64,000 nt of DNA from UMGS1601 sp900553335 (GCA_937920725.1 CALEUW010000018.1:186001-250000), one strand, 5' to 3'. Numbered from the stretch's first letter, positions 44,701 through 53,530 are shown. Made by a program: numbers and translations. Notes: generated by a model from the letters alone, not told the origin.

Positions 44701-45263
44701 TTGTGTTTTATCCTCAGATACCTAAATTCTCTGAGGAAATAGGAAAATATACTGCGGCTGAGCGAGGAACTATTACCCATAGCTTTATGGAGCTTTGCGA
44801 CTTTCGAAATGCGTCGAAGAGCCTTGAAGGCGAGCTTGAAAGACTGGTTGAAAGCGGAAAACTGTCGCAAAGAAAAGCCGATAGCATCGACAGGCGAGCA
44901 GTTACCGCATTTTTTGAAAGCGAAATCTTCACAAGGCTGATTGCGAGTAACAATATAATGCGTGAAAAAGCTTTTTTGGTAAAGATAAGCGATATTGACA
45001 CAAACGGAATGGACTTGAGCGAATACGATGAAACAGACGGAATGCTTCAGGGAATTGCAGACTGTATTTTTGAGGAGGAAAACGGATATGTTCTGATTGA
45101 TTATAAGACTGACCGTGTTAAGGATGAAGAGGATTTAAAAGAAAACTATAAAGATCAGCTTAAGCTTTATAAAGCGGCATTTGATATAATTCTTGATAAG
45201 CCCGTAACAGGTGCATATATATATTCGTTTGTATTAGCTAAAGGAATAGAGGTAAAGGTATGA
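41703..45263 (+). CDS. addA: ATP-dependent helicase/nuclease subunit AddA
   Basis: 1186 residues, UvrD-like SF1 helicase plus RecB-like nuclease. Helicase motifs: VSAAAGSGKTAVLVERT (Walker A), ILIDEFQDVNNMQ (motif II), VGDMKQSIYSFR, LKNFRSR, TMHSSKGLEYPFVFL and ILYVAMTRAKERL. The nuclease near the end has GIADCIFEE and LIDYKTDRV. It is the motor of the AddAB end-processing complex. The last codons overlap the start of a GH59-like gene by four bases. Confidence 0.96.
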   Translation: MPIWTEDQLKAINTQDKGVIVSAAAGSGKTAVLVERTIRMLCDEEKKIPADKLLAVTFTNDAASQMKEKLSAALEKKIRENPESEWLVSQQEKLALAQITTINSFCYDFVRNHIHEFDFESGVSICDENDNKTIFDTALLQTVEELYETSPDDMAFLNDYLCLETDREIFDALQDINTFFESIPFKDEWIEAQRCRYSSDDFFEEIAEKTKQKILSEIRFLTLQAEKLKRKAERLKLTDAPLRVISSDLSKLCELLDTSGSVTLDELHSKMKSIKFDTFSGLRVSKNKDYDDSFLLEKASCDSIKNLRNDIKEQFDSLKGRIVATNEQSRRDRLICQRLFEILISAEDALCKNIHEIKVQRNVLSFSDVEHMAVELLLFDRYTRTPLCEEIVQNEYYKVILIDEFQDVNNMQDLIFKAISDTDNLEVIGKNVFVVGDMKQSIYSFRLSNPRLFDKVRKTALVDENVEKIDFLKNFRSRSSVIESVNFFFENLMTLDMGEIDYRDKKEQLVAGANYNKENDAPVEVDIIKEEEKIPGYFGFDNEQFAIAKRICELIKEGAEVEENGETRVCRPGDFCILTRGRSAHKGLSKALEFLGIKSTYDAQDGYLKSREISVILNLLKVLDNPMSDIALLSVMLSPIMMFTPDDAALIRNIDKRKKLYLNLGSLDKIKRISDSLYDKASAAIGLIKELRFLSASISTERLIRKIYLKTNYYAIASTYKDAGSRDNLALLLRYASSFDETSGKGLSGFLRYINSVFENGNDFKTMQVSSAGGDSVIITTMHSSKGLEYPFVFLSDLDKQMNTADVKKQMIVNERMGISFKYNDKELFTKSIPLHYAYLKENYIDESISEEIRILYVAMTRAKERLFLPIYLNKRNLSKLKSLSCILSNTGCVCSELLKFTDGMFRWIVLLLLAHKDMKSLRDISEADFSSFLFEKNGNFTERIIEGVSIPKKIDEALPDDKTQAYTDSFDFSYVYDNRLSKTPAKLSVSEVVKEDKEFVFYPQIPKFSEEIGKYTAAERGTITHSFMELCDFRNASKSLEGELERLVESGKLSQRKADSIDRRAVTAFFESEIFTRLIASNNIMREKAFLVKISDIDTNGMDLSEYDETDGMLQGIADCIFEEENGYVLIDYKTDRVKDEEDLKENYKDQLKLYKAAFDIILDKPVTGAYIYSFVLAKGIEVKV

Positions 45264-47725
45264 TGACAAAAGCACAGTATAGTGATTTAAAAAAATTCAG
45301 TATTATAGTTGACGGAAACGCAATAACAGACGATTTCTTGCGGCTAGGAATGGTTTCGGCCAACGGATCGTCACGACTTCTTATTGATTATAAGTCGCAG
45401 CATCCGAAAGCTTACTGGGAGCTTATCGACCATCTGTTTTCAAAGGAAACAGGAATAGGTCTTACTCATATTAAGATTGAAATGGGCTCTGACGTTGATT
45501 CAAGCTCAGGCTCTGAGCCTGCAACAAAACGTACCGCAGATGAGGTTGCCGATGTTACAAGAGGAGCAGGGTTCCAGCTTGCCGCCGATATTAAAAGCAT
45601 ATATCCGAGTGTCTATGTTGATCTTCTTCAATGGGGGGAACCTGCTTGGGCACATAAGAGCTTCTCCGCAAGATATCAGTGGTACAAGGAAACTTTTGAT
45701 GCCGCATATGACACATATGGGCTTAAGTTTGATTATGTTGGTGCAAGCCCAAATGAATCGGGAGTCAGGACGAGCGGAGATAATGAAAATGTAAGCTGGA
45801 TGAAGTATTTCAGCAAGGCTTTAAAATCCGAAACAGGAGGAAGATACGATTATTCTAAAATAAAAATTGTTGCTGCGGATGAGGTCGATAGCTGTAATAT
45901 TTCTTATGCTATGCTTGAAGACGAGGAGCTTAGAAACGCTATAGACGTTATCGGAATTCACTACAGCACTTGGTCAAATGATGCAGCAAAAAAGCTTAAG
46001 GACGAATACGGAAAGGAAATTTGGTATTCAGAGGGGGCTTCAGTTGCTATTGATCCTGTACTTGGGAAAAATGCAACAACTATTTCAGGACTTGATTCCA
46101 CTTTAGGCAATGACGGCGGACTTACCGGATCAAACGGAACTCTAGAAATTGCAGCAAGAATACTTAATATGTATTCTCAGGGGAATATGACAATGTATGA
46201 GTTTCAGCCGTCAGTTTCTGCTTATTATTACGGCTCGGTTTTTACCCCAAAACAGCTTATCACGGCGAACACTCCTTGGAGCGGATATTACAGTGTAGAA
46301 GCGGGTGCGGCGATGGCTTCGCATTTCACCAGGTTCTTAACAGATGACATGAGATATGTTTTGGGAGCTTGCTATGGTGACGGTGAGAGGAATTTTGCAA
46401 CAGGCGATGGACATGGGCTTGTAAATACCAATAATAATTACATAACCTTAGCCGATAAAAATAGCGGTGATTATACAATGATTTTTGTAAATGATTCAGA
46501 TGCGTCAAGAAGCTACAACATTTCGGTTTTAAATCTTAAAAAATCAAATTCAAAGCTAAATATATGGAAAACTATTGGTAGTGATGAAAGCTCGTGGCTG
46601 TATAAAGATGGCTCGGTAGTTCCTGAAAACGGACGCTTTTGCATAACAGTCGAGCCGTATTCGATAATTACTCTTACAACTTTAGAGGGCAAAAAGAGCT
46701 TTTTTGAGTGTCAAACATCGAAGTATCAAAGAATAGAGCGTAACACTGTTTTACCGTTGCCGTATTATGACAGATATGATTACGATTTGGACTTTCTGTC
46801 ATCAAGAGGCGGAGCACCGCTCTATCAGACAGATATAAGTGGATCGTTCGAGGTGTTAAACGGCGCTTTGGTTCAAAAGGTAAAATATGACGAGCGGCCT
46901 TACGGTTGGGGGCAGGTAAATAACAGATATAACACAGAGCCTTCTACTCAAGTCGGTGATGACCGATGGTCTGACTATAAAGCGAGTATTGACGTTACAT
47001 TTGACAAATCTGCTATGGACAACACAAAAAATTATACGGCCCTCGGAGCGAGATATACAAGCACCGAAAGCCGAGGCTATTATATAAAGCTTTTTCAGAA
47101 CGGAAAATGGCAGGCAGTAAAAGGTGAGGCTGTTTTAAAAGAAGGCCGTATAAACAGCTTTGACAGCGATAAAACGCATAATCTGTCGGTTAAAGTATTT
47201 GGATGCAAAGTAAGCTACTGTGTTGATAACGTTTTGGTCTATTCATTTGCAGACGAAAACGCAAGCTATACAAGCGGAAGAGTTTTAATTGCAAGCGCTT
47301 TGGCAAACAACGCTTTTATTAATCTTTGCGTAGATACTTTAAGCGGAGGAAGTAACTATGTTTCTAGAATTGACGCATTGTCAGACAGCGTATCATACAC
47401 AGGGAAATGGGAGCTTAAAGCAGGAGATTCTTATAAATACAACAACAGAACAAAAGCTGTTTCGTCAGCAGTTGGTGCATCGCTTAGTACAACCTTTAAC
47501 GGAACGGGTGTAAATCTTGTCAGCGGAGCTGGAAATGAAGCTGCCTTGAAGATTGAGATTGACGATGCAGCAATCGAAGATTTCAAAAGCCTTCCTTCAA
47601 CCGGAGTAAGGCAAGCTTCTTATCAAATATCAGGGCTTAAGAATGAAGCTCACACACTTAAGATTACTGTTTTAGGCGGAGAATTAACTGTGGACACAAT
47701 TGAAATCGTATGCCAAAAAGTCTGA
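45260..47725 (+). CDS. GH59-like (galactocerebrosidase family) glycosidase, no signal peptide
   Basis: 821 residues. It aligns along its length with galactocerebrosidase (GALC): an opening like SANGSSRLLIDY, HIKIEMGSDVDSSSGSEP, acid/base region DYVGASPNESG with E166, and nucleophile region EIWYSEGAS with E258, then TPWSGYYSVE and a beta-sandwich plus lectin-like domain (about 500-695). An extra C-terminal carbohydrate-binding-like domain (about 700-821, starting VSYTGKWEL) is added. The family cleaves beta-galactosyl groups; the natural substrate here is unknown. No signal peptide or anchor is visible, so it appears cytosolic. ATGATG overlaps the addA stop, and a terminator follows, so it is translated from the addBA transcript. 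Confidence 0.8.
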   Translation: MMTKAQYSDLKKFSIIVDGNAITDDFLRLGMVSANGSSRLLIDYKSQHPKAYWELIDHLFSKETGIGLTHIKIEMGSDVDSSSGSEPATKRTADEVADVTRGAGFQLAADIKSIYPSVYVDLLQWGEPAWAHKSFSARYQWYKETFDAAYDTYGLKFDYVGASPNESGVRTSGDNENVSWMKYFSKALKSETGGRYDYSKIKIVAADEVDSCNISYAMLEDEELRNAIDVIGIHYSTWSNDAAKKLKDEYGKEIWYSEGASVAIDPVLGKNATTISGLDSTLGNDGGLTGSNGTLEIAARILNMYSQGNMTMYEFQPSVSAYYYGSVFTPKQLITANTPWSGYYSVEAGAAMASHFTRFLTDDMRYVLGACYGDGERNFATGDGHGLVNTNNNYITLADKNSGDYTMIFVNDSDASRSYNISVLNLKKSNSKLNIWKTIGSDESSWLYKDGSVVPENGRFCITVEPYSIITLTTLEGKKSFFECQTSKYQRIERNTVLPLPYYDRYDYDLDFLSSRGGAPLYQTDISGSFEVLNGALVQKVKYDERPYGWGQVNNRYNTEPSTQVGDDRWSDYKASIDVTFDKSAMDNTKNYTALGARYTSTESRGYYIKLFQNGKWQAVKGEAVLKEGRINSFDSDKTHNLSVKVFGCKVSYCVDNVLVYSFADENASYTSGRVLIASALANNAFINLCVDTLSGGSNYVSRIDALSDSVSYTGKWELKAGDSYKYNNRTKAVSSAVGASLSTTFNGTGVNLVSGAGNEAALKIEIDDAAIEDFKSLPSTGVRQASYQISGLKNEAHTLKITVLGGELTVDTIEIVCQKV

Positions 47726-47760
47726 AGAGATTTTAAAATGTTTTAAAACTTAAAAGCACT

Positions 47761-47800
47761 AAAAAACCACTCGGAATTAAATCAATCGAGTGGTTTTTTT
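47761..47800. terminator. Strong bidirectional terminator
   Basis: AACCACTCG (47765-47773) and CGAGTGGTT (47787-47795) form the stem; six A before and seven T after serve both strands, ending the addBA-GH59 transcript and the minus-strand ispF group. Confidence 0.93.
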
Positions 47801-47810
47801 ATGTCATATA

Positions 47811-48398
47811 TTACTTTATGCACTTCTTGGTAATTCCCGAAAGCTTCAGGGCTTCGCTTTTCGGATTGTCAGCGGAATAGGAAACGTAAGTAGGATAATC
47901 ATCGCATTTTTCTATTCTCTCATACCCATAAAGATAATAGCCTTCTGACTCTTCAGAGTCGGATATTATATTAAGCACGTCATCTTTGGTTATTTCCACA
48001 GCTCCGATAAGACTGTATGCAGAAATTATTGCATTCAGAGTGTCATCGCTTATATTTTGTAGCGCTCCTTCATTATCAAAATGCTTGCCGTAAGATACTT
48101 CGATTATCTCATATTTGTTTATATTGGAAACTGTCACAGATATTTTATAGTTATCTGATGAAAGAGTATAAACCTGAGAATAATTGCCCTGTGGTGTAAC
48201 ACTTGCAGGTGAAGCTTCAAAGCTAAGCGAGTTTTTCTTTGCGAAGCTTTCATATTGAAGCGCATAGTCAATAAAGTTTTCGTGAGAAGCCTCAGCAGAA
48301 ATTTTTTTGTGCCCGATTCCTCCGAACATAGGAATTATTAATATTAATGCGATGGCAACTATAATTACAATAAGTGCCGCTAACAATGATTTTTTCAT
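47811..48398 (-). CDS. Membrane-anchored hypothetical protein
   Basis: 195 residues. N-terminal hydrophobic anchor (SLLAALIVIIVAIALILIIPMF) after MKK, with no obvious signal-peptidase site, followed by an extracytoplasmic domain of about 165 residues rich in Ser and Tyr. I do not recognise the domain. It begins three bases after the ispF stop (minus strand) and ends at the shared terminator, so it is the last gene of GH3-ispF-this gene. Confidence 0.7.
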   Translation of the reverse strand: MKKSLLAALIVIIVAIALILIIPMFGGIGHKKISAEASHENFIDYALQYESFAKKNSLSFEASPASVTPQGNYSQVYTLSSDNYKISVTVSNINKYEIIEVSYGKHFDNEGALQNISDDTLNAIISAYSLIGAVEITKDDVLNIISDSEESEGYYLYGYERIEKCDDYPTYVSYSADNPKSEALKLSGITKKCIK

Positions 48399-48401
48399 AC
48401 T

Positions 48402-48887
48402 TTATCCTTTCTTTGATATAAGACATACAGCGTGTGCTGAGATGCCTTCTCCTTTTCCTGTAAAGCCCAAGCCCTCCTCAGTTGTTGCTTTTACGGAAAC
48501 TTGCGTAAGTTCGATTCCCAAAGTGTTTGCGATGTTTTCTCTCATGTTATATATAAAAGGTGAGAGCTTAGGAGCTTCGGCGCAGATTGTGGAATCAATA
48601 TTTGAAATCTCAAAATTATTTTTTTCAATTACCTCCGCTACACATTTCAAAAGCGCAAGACTGTCAGCGCCCTTGTATTTTTTGTCTGTATCAGGAAAAA
48701 GCTTTCCGATATCTCCGAGTGCTGCCGCACCCAAAAGTGCGTCCATTACTGCGTGAACCAGTACGTCAGCATCAGAATGACCTAAAAGTCCTTTTTGACA
48801 GGGTATTAATACTCCGCCTAAAATAAGCTTTCTCTGTTCGGTAAGTCTGTGGACATCATATCCGTGCCCTATTCTTAAATCAGTCAT
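48402..48887 (-). CDS. ispF: 2-C-methyl-D-erythritol 2,4-cyclodiphosphate synthase
   Basis: 161 residues, normal length. Motifs: RIGHGYDVHRL with metal ligands, GHSDADVLVHAVMDALLGAAALGDIGKLFPD, and the C-terminal KATTEEGLGFTGKGEGI. MEP pathway enzyme, the substrate supplier for IspG at 20.7 kb. ATG 48887 follows AGAGGAC; an ATG seven codons upstream lacks a site. It sits between a GH3 gene and a membrane hypothetical; ispD, its frequent partner, is not here. Confidence 0.96.
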   Translation of the reverse strand: MTDLRIGHGYDVHRLTEQRKLILGGVLIPCQKGLLGHSDADVLVHAVMDALLGAAALGDIGKLFPDTDKKYKGADSLALLKCVAEVIEKNNFEISNIDSTICAEAPKLSPFIYNMRENIANTLGIELTQVSVKATTEEGLGFTGKGEGISAHAVCLISKKG

Positions 48888-48915
48888 AAGTCCTCTCCAA
48901 AGTGTCATAATATGT

Positions 48916-51144
48916 TTAAAAGTTATCGTTTAAACTGTCAACTAGCTCTAAAAGTTTAGCTCTTGTCAGCTCTTCCCTTGGAACAAAGCTTACAAGCGAA
49001 TGCAATGGAAGTTCTCCGAACGAGATAAGCTTTAATTCGTCAGCCGCCCCTTCTTCGCCGGTATTATCAAGATTTAAACCGAGAGCCGATGATAAAAGTC
49101 TTTTCCCGAGCGGATTTGAAATAATATCACAGCATAAGGAGTCTAGCGTGTATTGATGTTTTGTTTCTGACTTCGGAGAAACAAAAATGCTTTTTGAAAG
49201 TCTTATATCTCTTGACGAAGCACCGACCAGTATATCAAATTTTCCGTATTCAATTTGCCAATCACTGACCGATGTATCATAATAAGCAAAAGCACGTTTG
49301 TCAAGTTTGAAAACTATTTGCTTTACTTCACCGGGCAAAAGATAAGTCTTTTCAAAGCCTTTAAGCTCCTTTTCAGGTCTTGTCACTGAGGATTCACAAT
49401 CTCTTACATAAAGCTCGACAACTTCTTTTCCCGGAACGCTTCCCGTGTTTTTGATTTTCACCTTAACAGTAAGGGTTTGATCCTCGTTCAGCTCATCGTG
49501 TGAAACTTCAATATCCGAATATTCAAAAGTCGTGTAGCTTAAACCGAAACCGAACGGGAAAAGGGGTTCTGTTTCTTTTTTATCGTAATATCGGTATCCT
49601 ATAAAAATGCCCTCTTTGTATCGAACTGTATCCATTTCTCCCGGATAATTTAAGTATGACGGATTGTCAGATAGCTTTTTCGGAAATGTTTCCGCAAGCT
49701 TTCCGCTTGGATTAACACTGCCGAAAAGCACGTCAACCTGAGCTGCACCCACCGCTTCTCCGCCGAGATAACTCTCTAAAATTCCTGAAACGTTATCAGC
49801 AAACGGCATTTCAATAGGAGCGCCGTTATGTAAAAATACAATAACATTTTTATTGACCTTGCAGATCTCGTCAATAAGTTTTAACTGACATTTAGGCATG
49901 CAAAGATGAGTTCTGTCAAATCCTTCGGATTCAAATGAATCGGGAAGTCCTACAAACAAAACTACCTTATCGCAAGCCTTTGAGGTTTCAACGGCTTCGG
50001 ACAAGAGAGCGTTGTCTGTTTCGTCACGGTCGGTAATATATCCTTGTGCATATGAAACCTCGCAGATGTTCTTAACAGCTTCCAATGCGCTTGTAACTTT
50101 GTATGAGTTTATGTGGCTTGAGCCGCCGCCCTGATAACGTGGTTCTTCTGCAAATTTTCCGATGAAAGCGATTTTTTCGGAATTTTTAAGCGGTAAAACT
50201 CCGTCGTTTTTTAGTAAAACAATACACTCATCTTCAATTTTTCGTGCAAGCTCATGATCCTTTTCTTTATCCCAGGCAGATCCCGAGCCTTTTTCAAAAT
50301 GCTTATCTACAAGCTCCAAAACCCGTCTTAAGCATATATCAACATATTTTTCGTCAAGTTTGCCTGAGCTTACAGCCTCAGCAACAAGCTTATCGTTTTT
50401 GCCGCAGCTTGACGGCATTTCGAGATCAAGCCCTGCAAGAACACCTTTTACTCTGTCATCTACTGCACCCCAGTCACTCATGACAAGTCCTTTAAATCCC
50501 CATTCGTCATGCAAAATGTCGGTGAGAAGTTTTTTGTTCTGGCTTGCATATTCTCCGTTTATTTTGTTATAAGAACACATAACTGTCCAGGGTTTTGCTT
50601 TTTTTACAGCAATTTCAAATGAAGCAAGATAAATTTCTCTCAAAGTTCTTTCGTCAACCTCAGCGTTTATACACATTCTTCGATATTCCTGATTGTTGCA
50701 TGCGAAATGCTTAAGAGAAGCTCCAACTCCTTTTGACTGGACGCCTTTTATATGAGCTGCTGCCATTTCACCTGAAAGGAATGGATCTTCTGAAAAATAT
50801 TCAAAGTTTCTTCCGCAAAGGGGAGTACGCTTAATATTTGCGCCCGGGCCTAAAATTACCGAAATGTTTTCAGCGATACACTCATTTCCAATAGCCTTTC
50901 CAAGCTCTTCTAAAAGGGAGCGGTCAAAAGAACAAGCCAAGGAAGAAGCTGTGGGAAAACAAATAGCTTCAATACTTCCGGGTTCTCCTTGTTTTTCTTT
51001 TCTCAGCCCGTGAGGTCCGTCCGAAACCATGATTTTATCAATAGATAACCTATCTACAGGCTTCGTATGCCAAAAATCAAGTCCTGATAAAAGACCGGCT
51101 TTTTCTTCCAATGTCATTTCATTTATAAGCTTATCAATATTCAT
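48916..51144 (-). CDS. GH3 family beta-glucosidase
   Basis: 742 residues. N-terminal GH3 barrel (EKAGLLSGLDFWHT, VSDGPHGLR, VILGPGANIKRTPLCGRNFEYFSEDP, KHFACNNQE), catalytic nucleophile D224 in VMSDWGAVDDR, then the alpha/beta sandwich (residues about 310-520, GGGSSHIN, FGSVNPSGKLAETFP) and the fibronectin-III-like domain (VVELYVRD). No signal peptide, so it acts on imported oligosaccharides. Probably releases terminal glucose from beta-linked oligosaccharides; other GH3 specificities are possible. AGGAGAA precedes the ATG; promoter at 51194-51222. Confidence 0.92.
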   Translation of the reverse strand: MNIDKLINEMTLEEKAGLLSGLDFWHTKPVDRLSIDKIMVSDGPHGLRKEKQGEPGSIEAICFPTASSLACSFDRSLLEELGKAIGNECIAENISVILGPGANIKRTPLCGRNFEYFSEDPFLSGEMAAAHIKGVQSKGVGASLKHFACNNQEYRRMCINAEVDERTLREIYLASFEIAVKKAKPWTVMCSYNKINGEYASQNKKLLTDILHDEWGFKGLVMSDWGAVDDRVKGVLAGLDLEMPSSCGKNDKLVAEAVSSGKLDEKYVDICLRRVLELVDKHFEKGSGSAWDKEKDHELARKIEDECIVLLKNDGVLPLKNSEKIAFIGKFAEEPRYQGGGSSHINSYKVTSALEAVKNICEVSYAQGYITDRDETDNALLSEAVETSKACDKVVLFVGLPDSFESEGFDRTHLCMPKCQLKLIDEICKVNKNVIVFLHNGAPIEMPFADNVSGILESYLGGEAVGAAQVDVLFGSVNPSGKLAETFPKKLSDNPSYLNYPGEMDTVRYKEGIFIGYRYYDKKETEPLFPFGFGLSYTTFEYSDIEVSHDELNEDQTLTVKVKIKNTGSVPGKEVVELYVRDCESSVTRPEKELKGFEKTYLLPGEVKQIVFKLDKRAFAYYDTSVSDWQIEYGKFDILVGASSRDIRLSKSIFVSPKSETKHQYTLDSLCCDIISNPLGKRLLSSALGLNLDNTGEEGAADELKLISFGELPLHSLVSFVPREELTRAKLLELVDSLNDNF

Positions 51145-51193
51145 AACTAAAATTCTCCTGATAAAAGCAGCAAATCGTATAATCTTAAACCAT

Positions 51194-51222
51194 ATTGTAA
51201 CACATTAATAACTCTTTTTCAA
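51194..51222 (-). promoter_or_regulatory. Promoter of GH3-ispF
   Basis: On the complement, TTGAAA (51222-51217), 17-base spacer, TACAAT (51199-51194). It diverges from the leader RNA promoter at 51229. Confidence 0.75.
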
Positions 51223-51228
51223 GATGGA

Positions 51229-51257
51229 TTGCAAAGTATTAAAAAATATGATAAAAT
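51229..51257 (+). promoter_or_regulatory. Promoter of leader RNA copy B / CapA-like gene
   Basis: TTGCAA (51229-51234), 17-base spacer, TAAAAT (51252-51257). The expected start at about 51264 coincides with the beginning of the repeated RNA, as in copy A. Confidence 0.65.
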
Positions 51258-51262
51258 ATAAT

Positions 51263-51392
51263 AACGACTATGTTTCCCGCCTCTAAGGCAGCGAACAACT
51301 TAGCTTTTCAGTTGAGGGAACAATCCCCAACTGAAATCCTAAAGGGCTAATGTCCGGTCGTTTGTTGAATGACGGGGCGTTGCCCCTTATTG
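51263..51392 (+). ncRNA. Repeated structured leader RNA, copy B (upstream of CapA-like gene)
   Basis: Second copy of the element at 9064-9140. It starts AACGACTATGT and ends in the same 47-base block (51346-51392). AACGAC (51263-51268) pairs perfectly with GTCGTT in that block, closing the element. Inside are a GCC/GGC hairpin (51279-51289, different sequence from copy A but same place) and an extra hairpin absent in copy A: TTTCAGTTG/CAACTGAAA plus GGGA/TCCC (51306-51336). The 3' hairpin GGGGC-GTT-GCCCC replaces a G of copy A with C and so restores a pair. 48 bases separate it from the CapA-like start. Confidence 0.6.
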
Positions 51393-51440
51393 AAGGAAAG
51401 AAGTTTTTTACATTATAAAAACGTAAGATGGGGTAATGTT

Positions 51441-52673
51441 ATGTCAATAGTGAAAAAAGCAGTTTTAATCTTGTTGGTGTTTAGTTTTGTGATTTCAGTG
51501 TCCGCTTGCAGTCAGAAAGTTTTAAAAAAGACTTCTGATGAACAGGCGTCAACTTTGAATACTGCACAGAATTCTTATAGGACTGAAACGACCGATGATG
51601 CATCGGCTGAAACTGAAAGTAATCAAGCTGATAAGATAAAAGACACGGTGACAATAGATTTTTTGTTTGCAGGTGATAACCTTGTTCATGATACGCTTTA
51701 CAATCAAGCGTCAAGAAATGCCGAAGGTAACGGATATGATTTTTCGTCAACTTATGAGAGAATTGCTCCGATAATCAAAAACGCAGATTTTGCTGTACTT
51801 AACCAGGAAACCATTGTAACCGATGATTTCGGCCCATCAAGCTACCCTACGTTTGCTTCTCCTGAAGCAGTAGGGGATCACATGGTGAAAATCGGGTTTG
51901 ATGCTATGAGTATTTCAAATAATCATGTGCTTGATTACGGTATAGACGGACTTATGTCAACTCTTAACTACTGGAAAACCAAGCATCCCGATATTACTGT
52001 CTACGGAGCATATGAAAGTAAAGAGGACAGAGATAATATAAGAATCAAAGAGATAAAAGGAGTTAAGGTTGCATTTTTAGGCTTTATGGAGCATACTAAC
52101 GGGATTTCGCTTCCTGATGAATATTCCTCATGTGTGACTTATCTTGATGAGATAGATGAAATTGAGAGGAAAATAAAAAAAGCAGACGAGCTTGCCGATG
52201 TGGTTATAGTTTCTCCTCATTTCGGAGTGGAAATAATAAATGAAGTAACGGACGAGCAGTATGAGCTTGCAAAAAAGTTTACTGAATGGGGAGCAGATAT
52301 AATTGTAGGATGTCAGCCGCATACCGTTCAAAAGTGCGACTGGGTTGAGGCTGACAACGGCAATAAAGCTTTTTGCTATTATTGTCTGGGGAATATGGTA
52401 TCCGCAATGGCAACCTGTCAAACCTCTGTAGGAATATTGGGAAGACTTGAGCTTACTTATGATTTTAAAAATAATGAGGTTACAATAACCAATCCGAGAG
52501 CGATTCCCGTTGTTACACATATTTCAGGAATATATCAGTGGGATGTATTTGTTTATCCGTATTCGGAGTATACGGCGGCGCTTGCTTCGCAAAGTCAGGT
52601 TGAGGATATGTCGATTGAAAATATTGAGTATTATCTAAGTTTTATTCCCAAACAGTATTTAAGCGACAAATAA
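51441..52673 (+). CDS. CapA-family (PGA_cap) lipoprotein, metallophosphatase-like
   Basis: 410 residues. Lipoprotein signal peptide with lipobox VSAC (cysteine near residue 23), a Ser/Thr-rich linker to about residue 70, then the CapA/PgsA domain: FLFAGDNLVHDT, ILNQET-like LNQETIV, SISNNHVLDYG, VSPHFGVE and GCQPHTVQ carry the metal-site residues of the calcineurin-like fold. Named after poly-gamma-glutamate capsule synthesis, but no capBC genes are here, so the actual role is open. ATG 51441 is chosen because the signal peptide starts there. Behind leader RNA copy B; AraC gene follows 17 bases later. Confidence 0.88.
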   Translation: MSIVKKAVLILLVFSFVISVSACSQKVLKKTSDEQASTLNTAQNSYRTETTDDASAETESNQADKIKDTVTIDFLFAGDNLVHDTLYNQASRNAEGNGYDFSSTYERIAPIIKNADFAVLNQETIVTDDFGPSSYPTFASPEAVGDHMVKIGFDAMSISNNHVLDYGIDGLMSTLNYWKTKHPDITVYGAYESKEDRDNIRIKEIKGVKVAFLGFMEHTNGISLPDEYSSCVTYLDEIDEIERKIKKADELADVVIVSPHFGVEIINEVTDEQYELAKKFTEWGADIIVGCQPHTVQKCDWVEADNGNKAFCYYCLGNMVSAMATCQTSVGILGRLELTYDFKNNEVTITNPRAIPVVTHISGIYQWDVFVYPYSEYTAALASQSQVEDMSIENIEYYLSFIPKQYLSDK

Positions 52674-52690
52674 AAAATAAGGAGGATACG

Positions 52691-53530
52691 ATGCCCAAAT
52701 ACTATCATGAGCAGGTAAGACTTGATTCTTCGATTCCGGCAAGGATATATATTCAAAACGGTACTCACAGCAATAACACATATCCTTTGCATTGGCACAG
52801 TAAGCTTGAATTTAACTTGGTGTTAAAAGGACAGATAAACGGAAAGATCGGCGGCAAAAATGTCTGTGCACATGCAGATGATATTTTCTTTGTTAATTCA
52901 AATGAGCTTCACGAAACTGACGCTGCAACAGGTGATATAAGTGCAGTGACTGTTCTTCTTTCAAAATCTCTTTTGGAGGAATACTTGGGCGATATAACAG
53001 ATTATTATTTTGATTTTTCGGACAATCAAAATGCGAAGAATGAAATCAAATTACTTATACTTAAATGTGCAGCTATTTTTGAAGAAAAAAAAGAGTTTTA
53101 TGAGCTGGAGCTTTCTATTGTTTTAAGACAGCTATGCCTTGTGTTGATAAGAAAATGCCGAAAAAAACGTGAAACTCAAAGCTTAAATAAGTTTCATCTT
53201 AAAAATATGACGAATATAAAAAGAGCGGTCGCCTTTATGGAGGAAAATTATGAAACTCCTTTTACTCTTGAGGATATTGCTAAGGAAATAGGAATGTCGC
53301 CAACGTATTTTTCAAGATTTTTCAAAAAAACAACTGGCGAAACCTTCTATTCTTCGTTAGGCAGAATGAGGCTTTATCATGCTGAAAACGAGCTTGTCAA
53401 CAGCGATTCGTCAATAACTGAAATCGCTTTAAACAACGGTTTTGCAAATGTAAAGTCGTTTATAGAAATGTTTAAAAAGGAGTACGGAGTAACTCCACTT
53501 AGGTATAGAAAACAAAATTCTGACAGGTGA
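52691..53530 (+). CDS. AraC-family transcriptional regulator
   Basis: 279 residues: N-terminal cupin sensor (TYPLHWHSKLEFNLVLKGQ) and C-terminal double HTH (FTLEDIAKEIGMSPTYFSRFFKKTTGETFYSSL, ITEIALNNGFANVKSFIEMFKKEYGVTPLRYR), a complete AraC signature. GGAGG precedes the ATG. It lies 17 bases after the CapA-like gene and upstream of the GH31 gene. In Bacillota such regulators usually respond to sugars and activate the adjacent glycosidase gene. Confidence 0.93.
   Translation: MPKYYHEQVRLDSSIPARIYIQNGTHSNNTYPLHWHSKLEFNLVLKGQINGKIGGKNVCAHADDIFFVNSNELHETDAATGDISAVTVLLSKSLLEEYLGDITDYYFDFSDNQNAKNEIKLLILKCAAIFEEKKEFYELELSIVLRQLCLVLIRKCRKKRETQSLNKFHLKNMTNIKRAVAFMEENYETPFTLEDIAKEIGMSPTYFSRFFKKTTGETFYSSLGRMRLYHAENELVNSDSSITEIALNNGFANVKSFIEMFKKEYGVTPLRYRKQNSDR

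Noticed and set aside
51441..52673. Capsule (poly-gamma-glutamate) synthesis locus
   Set aside because: Only a CapA-like domain is present; capB, capC and export genes are absent.
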